A stretch of 47,339 bases of DNA. Source: Candidatus Oscillibacter excrementavium. Lineage in GTDB: Bacteria > Bacillota > Clostridia > Oscillospirales > Oscillospiraceae. The position numbers were made by a program, and so were the translations under genes. A model generated the notes under the pieces. It was not told the origin of the DNA. It searched no databases and saw only the letters and a list, made by a program, of their open reading frames with translations. This document shows, one piece after another, positions 45,722 to 47,339 of this stretch (position 1 is its first letter; each line of letters begins with the position of its first letter). The stretch is from contig DWYU01000108.1 of NCBI GenBank assembly GCA_019118505.1, positions 1 through 47,339 on the forward strand. Direction: 5' to 3'.

Positions 45722-47017
45722 ATGAATCAACTGACCAAGGAAGAAATGCTCACCCTGCTGCGCCAGGAGGTTGTCCCCGCCCTGGGCTGCACCGAGCCCG
45801 TGTGCGTGGCCCTGTGCGCCGCCGACGCCTACCACGCCATCGGCGGCCAGGTGGTATCCATCAAGATGGAAGTCAACCCCGGCATCTATAAGAACGGCAT
45901 GAGCGTGGGCATCCCCGGCTTCAACCGGGTGGGCCTGAAGTACGCCGCCGCCCTGGGCGCCTGCCTGGGCAACCCGGAGAAGGGCCTGCAGCTGCTGGAG
46001 GAGATCAACAGCATCGTCAGCAAGGAGGCCACCCGCCTGGTGGAGGAGAAGCAGGTCAGCGTCACCATCGCCGAGGAGGAGACTCAGCTCTACGCCCACG
46101 CCGAGATCATCACCACCCGGGGCATCGGCATCAGCACCATCCGCAACACCCACGCCAACATCGTCTACACCAGCGCCAATAACCAGGTGCTCTTTGAGAA
46201 GGAGTACACCGTGGACGGCGAGGACGCCCTCCATGAGAAGCTCAAGGACATGACCATCTCCCAGATCCGGGAGCTGGTGGACTCCGCCACCGAGGAGGAG
46301 CTCTCCTTCATGATGGACGGCGCCGAGATGAACGAGAACCTCTCCGACTACGGCCTGGAGAACCGCCTGGGCATCGGCATCGCCGACACCCTCAAGAACC
46401 AGCTGACCACCGACGTGATGGGCTCCAGCCTGATGAGCAACATCATGGTTCGGGTGGCCTCCAGCGCCGAGGGCCGTATGTCCGGCTGTCCCTACGCGGT
46501 CATGAGCAGCGCCGGCAGCGGCAACCACGGCATCACCGCCATCATCCCCGTGGTGGAGATGGCCAAGCACGTGGGGGCCAGCAAGGAGGCCACCGAGAAG
46601 GCCCTGGCGTTCTCCCACCTGCTCAACGTGTACATCAAGATCTTCACTGGCAAGCTCAGCGCCACCTGCGGCTGCGGCGTGTCCGCGGCGGCCGCCGCCT
46701 CCGCCGCCATGGTGTGGCTGCTGGGGGGCGACGACGCCCAGATGGGGGCCGCCATTATCAACATGAGCGGCAATCTGACCGGCATGATCTGCGACGGCGG
46801 CAAGATCGGCTGCGCCCTCAAGCTGGCCACCGCCTCCTCCGCCGCGGTGATGAGCGCCTACCTGGCCATGGGCGGCGTGGTGGTCAGCGCCAGCGACGGC
46901 ATCTGCGCCTCCACCCCCGAGCAGGCCATCCGCAATATGGGCCGGGTGAGCAACCCCGGCATGGTTGCCACCGACCGTACCATCCTGGACATCATGATGG
47001 AGAAGGACGAGGGCTGA
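45722..47017 (+). CDS. cyuA: L-cysteine desulfidase family protein (CyuA/YhaM, UPF0597)
   Basis: 431 residues, full length. The family resembles the fused L-serine dehydratase fold and carries an oxygen-sensitive Fe-S cluster. CyuA converts L-cysteine to sulfide, ammonia and pyruvate. Likely cluster cysteines lie in [15 protein letters not shown] (Cys23), [15 protein letters not shown] and [34 protein letters not shown] (here [16 protein letters not shown]) is another hallmark. The gene is controlled by the sigma-54 promoter at 45644 and the adjacent repeat array, linking it to the divergent activator and the patB/malY operon. Action on serine or other 3-thiolated amino acids cannot be excluded. 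Confidence 0.9.
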   Translation: MNQLTKEEMLTLLRQEVVPALGCTEPVCVALCAADAYHAIGGQVVSIKMEVNPGIYKNGMSVGIPGFNRVGLKYAAALGACLGNPEKGLQLLEEINSIVSKEATRLVEEKQVSVTIAEEETQLYAHAEIITTRGIGISTIRNTHANIVYTSANNQVLFEKEYTVDGEDALHEKLKDMTISQIRELVDSATEEELSFMMDGAEMNENLSDYGLENRLGIGIADTLKNQLTTDVMGSSLMSNIMVRVASSAEGRMSGCPYAVMSSAGSGNHGITAIIPVVEMAKHVGASKEATEKALAFSHLLNVYIKIFTGKLSATCGCGVSAAAAASAAMVWLLGGDDAQMGAAIINMSGNLTGMICDGGKIGCALKLATASSAAVMSAYLAMGGVVVSASDGICASTPEQAIRNMGRVSNPGMVATDRTILDIMMEKDEG

Positions 47018-47079
47018 GCTGGTTCCCATGCCCGCCTGAGTCAAGATCTCCGGCTAAGCCGCAATCTCATTAAGATAAG

Positions 47080-47118
47080 GAACAGACCAGACTGTCTCGC
47101 ATACAGTCTGGTCTGTTC
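47080..47118. terminator. 16-bp hairpin downstream of cyuA
   Basis: GAACAGACCAGACTGT (47080-47095), loop CTCGCAT, exact complement 47103-47118. It can end the cyuA transcript, or it may be a protective hairpin at the edge of the IS remnant that follows. No strong T-run is present. Confidence 0.65.
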
Positions 47119-47130
47119 TGCAAATATTTG

Positions 47131-47339
47131 AAAGAGGATCTATCTGCATATGCAGCCGATCCCAAACGGGATTTCATACGCAGCCGCAACTACATCGGCC
47201 TTCGTTCAGCAGCGGGGAAGGCTCCTTCCTGCTGCCTTCGAAGAGATCTTGCGCCGGTTTACTTCCGAAAACCGTCCCATACGAAGGTGGAACGGGTACA
47301 CACTGCTGGCAGTGGATGGTTCCCATGTGCAGATTCCAA
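47131..47339 (+). pseudogene. IS4-type transposase remnant, internally deleted, runs off window
   Basis: Two frames give pieces of one IS4-family (DDE) transposase. From about 47131 one frame reads EDLSAYAADPKRDFIRSRN, the usual N-terminal D-P-x-x-D-F-x-R-x-R motif. A second frame, open from the ATG at 47150, then reads ATTSAFVQQRGRLLPAAFEE, next ILRRFTSENRPI, and WNGYTLLAVDGSHVQIP, which holds the first catalytic Asp (AVDGS). In intact relatives about 40 residues separate these motifs. Here they nearly touch and are out of frame, so an internal deletion of the N-terminal region is likely. The rest of the element is beyond the window edge. Confidence 0.75.

Overview
This is a GC-rich window from a strictly anaerobic, endospore-forming member of the Clostridia, most likely an Oscillospiraceae gut bacterium of the Flavonifractor/Oscillibacter/Lawsonibacter type. 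The clues are the high GC content with AGGAGG-type ribosome binding sites, Mini-III RNase, SpoIIR and a SleB-like hydrolase, a three-gene electron-bifurcating [FeFe] hydrogenase, and S-layer homology proteins. The genus is inferred, not proven. Most calls rest on recognising family motifs in the translations; no database search was run.

Layout. 1-620: 3' end of a large serine recombinase abutting the decapitated remains of an XRE membrane regulator, which looks like the edge of an integrated mobile element. 835-5369: DUF3788, mrnC-rqcH (rRNA maturation and ribosome rescue), a CPA2 antiporter, DUF378. 5581-8202: thrH-DUF1015 plus small membrane proteins. 8343-11836: an XRE membrane sensor divergent from ispE-spoIIR-lipoprotein. 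11940-19767: surface and signalling genes (YibE/F, an SLH metallophosphatase, a zinc-ribbon/kinase/LRR receptor, an SLH beta-helix protein). 19987-26693: lone iolB, gdhA, hydCBA. 26951-32823: nuclease pair, Cys-rich protein, greA-arsC-like-dus, PPC protein, an XRE regulator killed by a nonsense codon, cysK. 32883-34532: TIGR04255 protein and SleB-like hydrolase. 34652-39950: a PadR regulator with twin operators followed by four tandem DUF2812 membrane proteins. 39962-47017: a sulfur amino acid catabolism locus around a sigma-54 activator. 47131-end: an internally deleted IS4-type transposase remnant.

The most interesting part is 39962-47017. A sigma-54-dependent activator gene sits between two units. 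One is patB/malY - DAACS symporter - ridA - glutaredoxin-like on the minus strand, and the other is cyuA (L-cysteine desulfidase family) on the plus strand. Each unit has a canonical -24/-12 promoter sharing the core GGCACGCCG-N-TTGC. Upstream of each is an array of 9-bp direct repeats (NNTTTRACC, four and three units), oriented the same way relative to its promoter. The activator carries the GAFTGA loop but ends in a winged-helix-like domain rather than a Fis-type helix-turn-helix, so the arrays are good candidates for an unusual enhancer. Together the genes could import cystine or a related compound, cleave its C-S bond, remove 2-aminoacrylate and desulfurate cysteine.

The second candidate system is the PadR-(DUF2812)x4 operon. 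Two 19-bp operators with identical 7-bp arms, one filling the -35/-10 spacer, point to tight autorepression of a membrane module with diverged extracytoplasmic domains.
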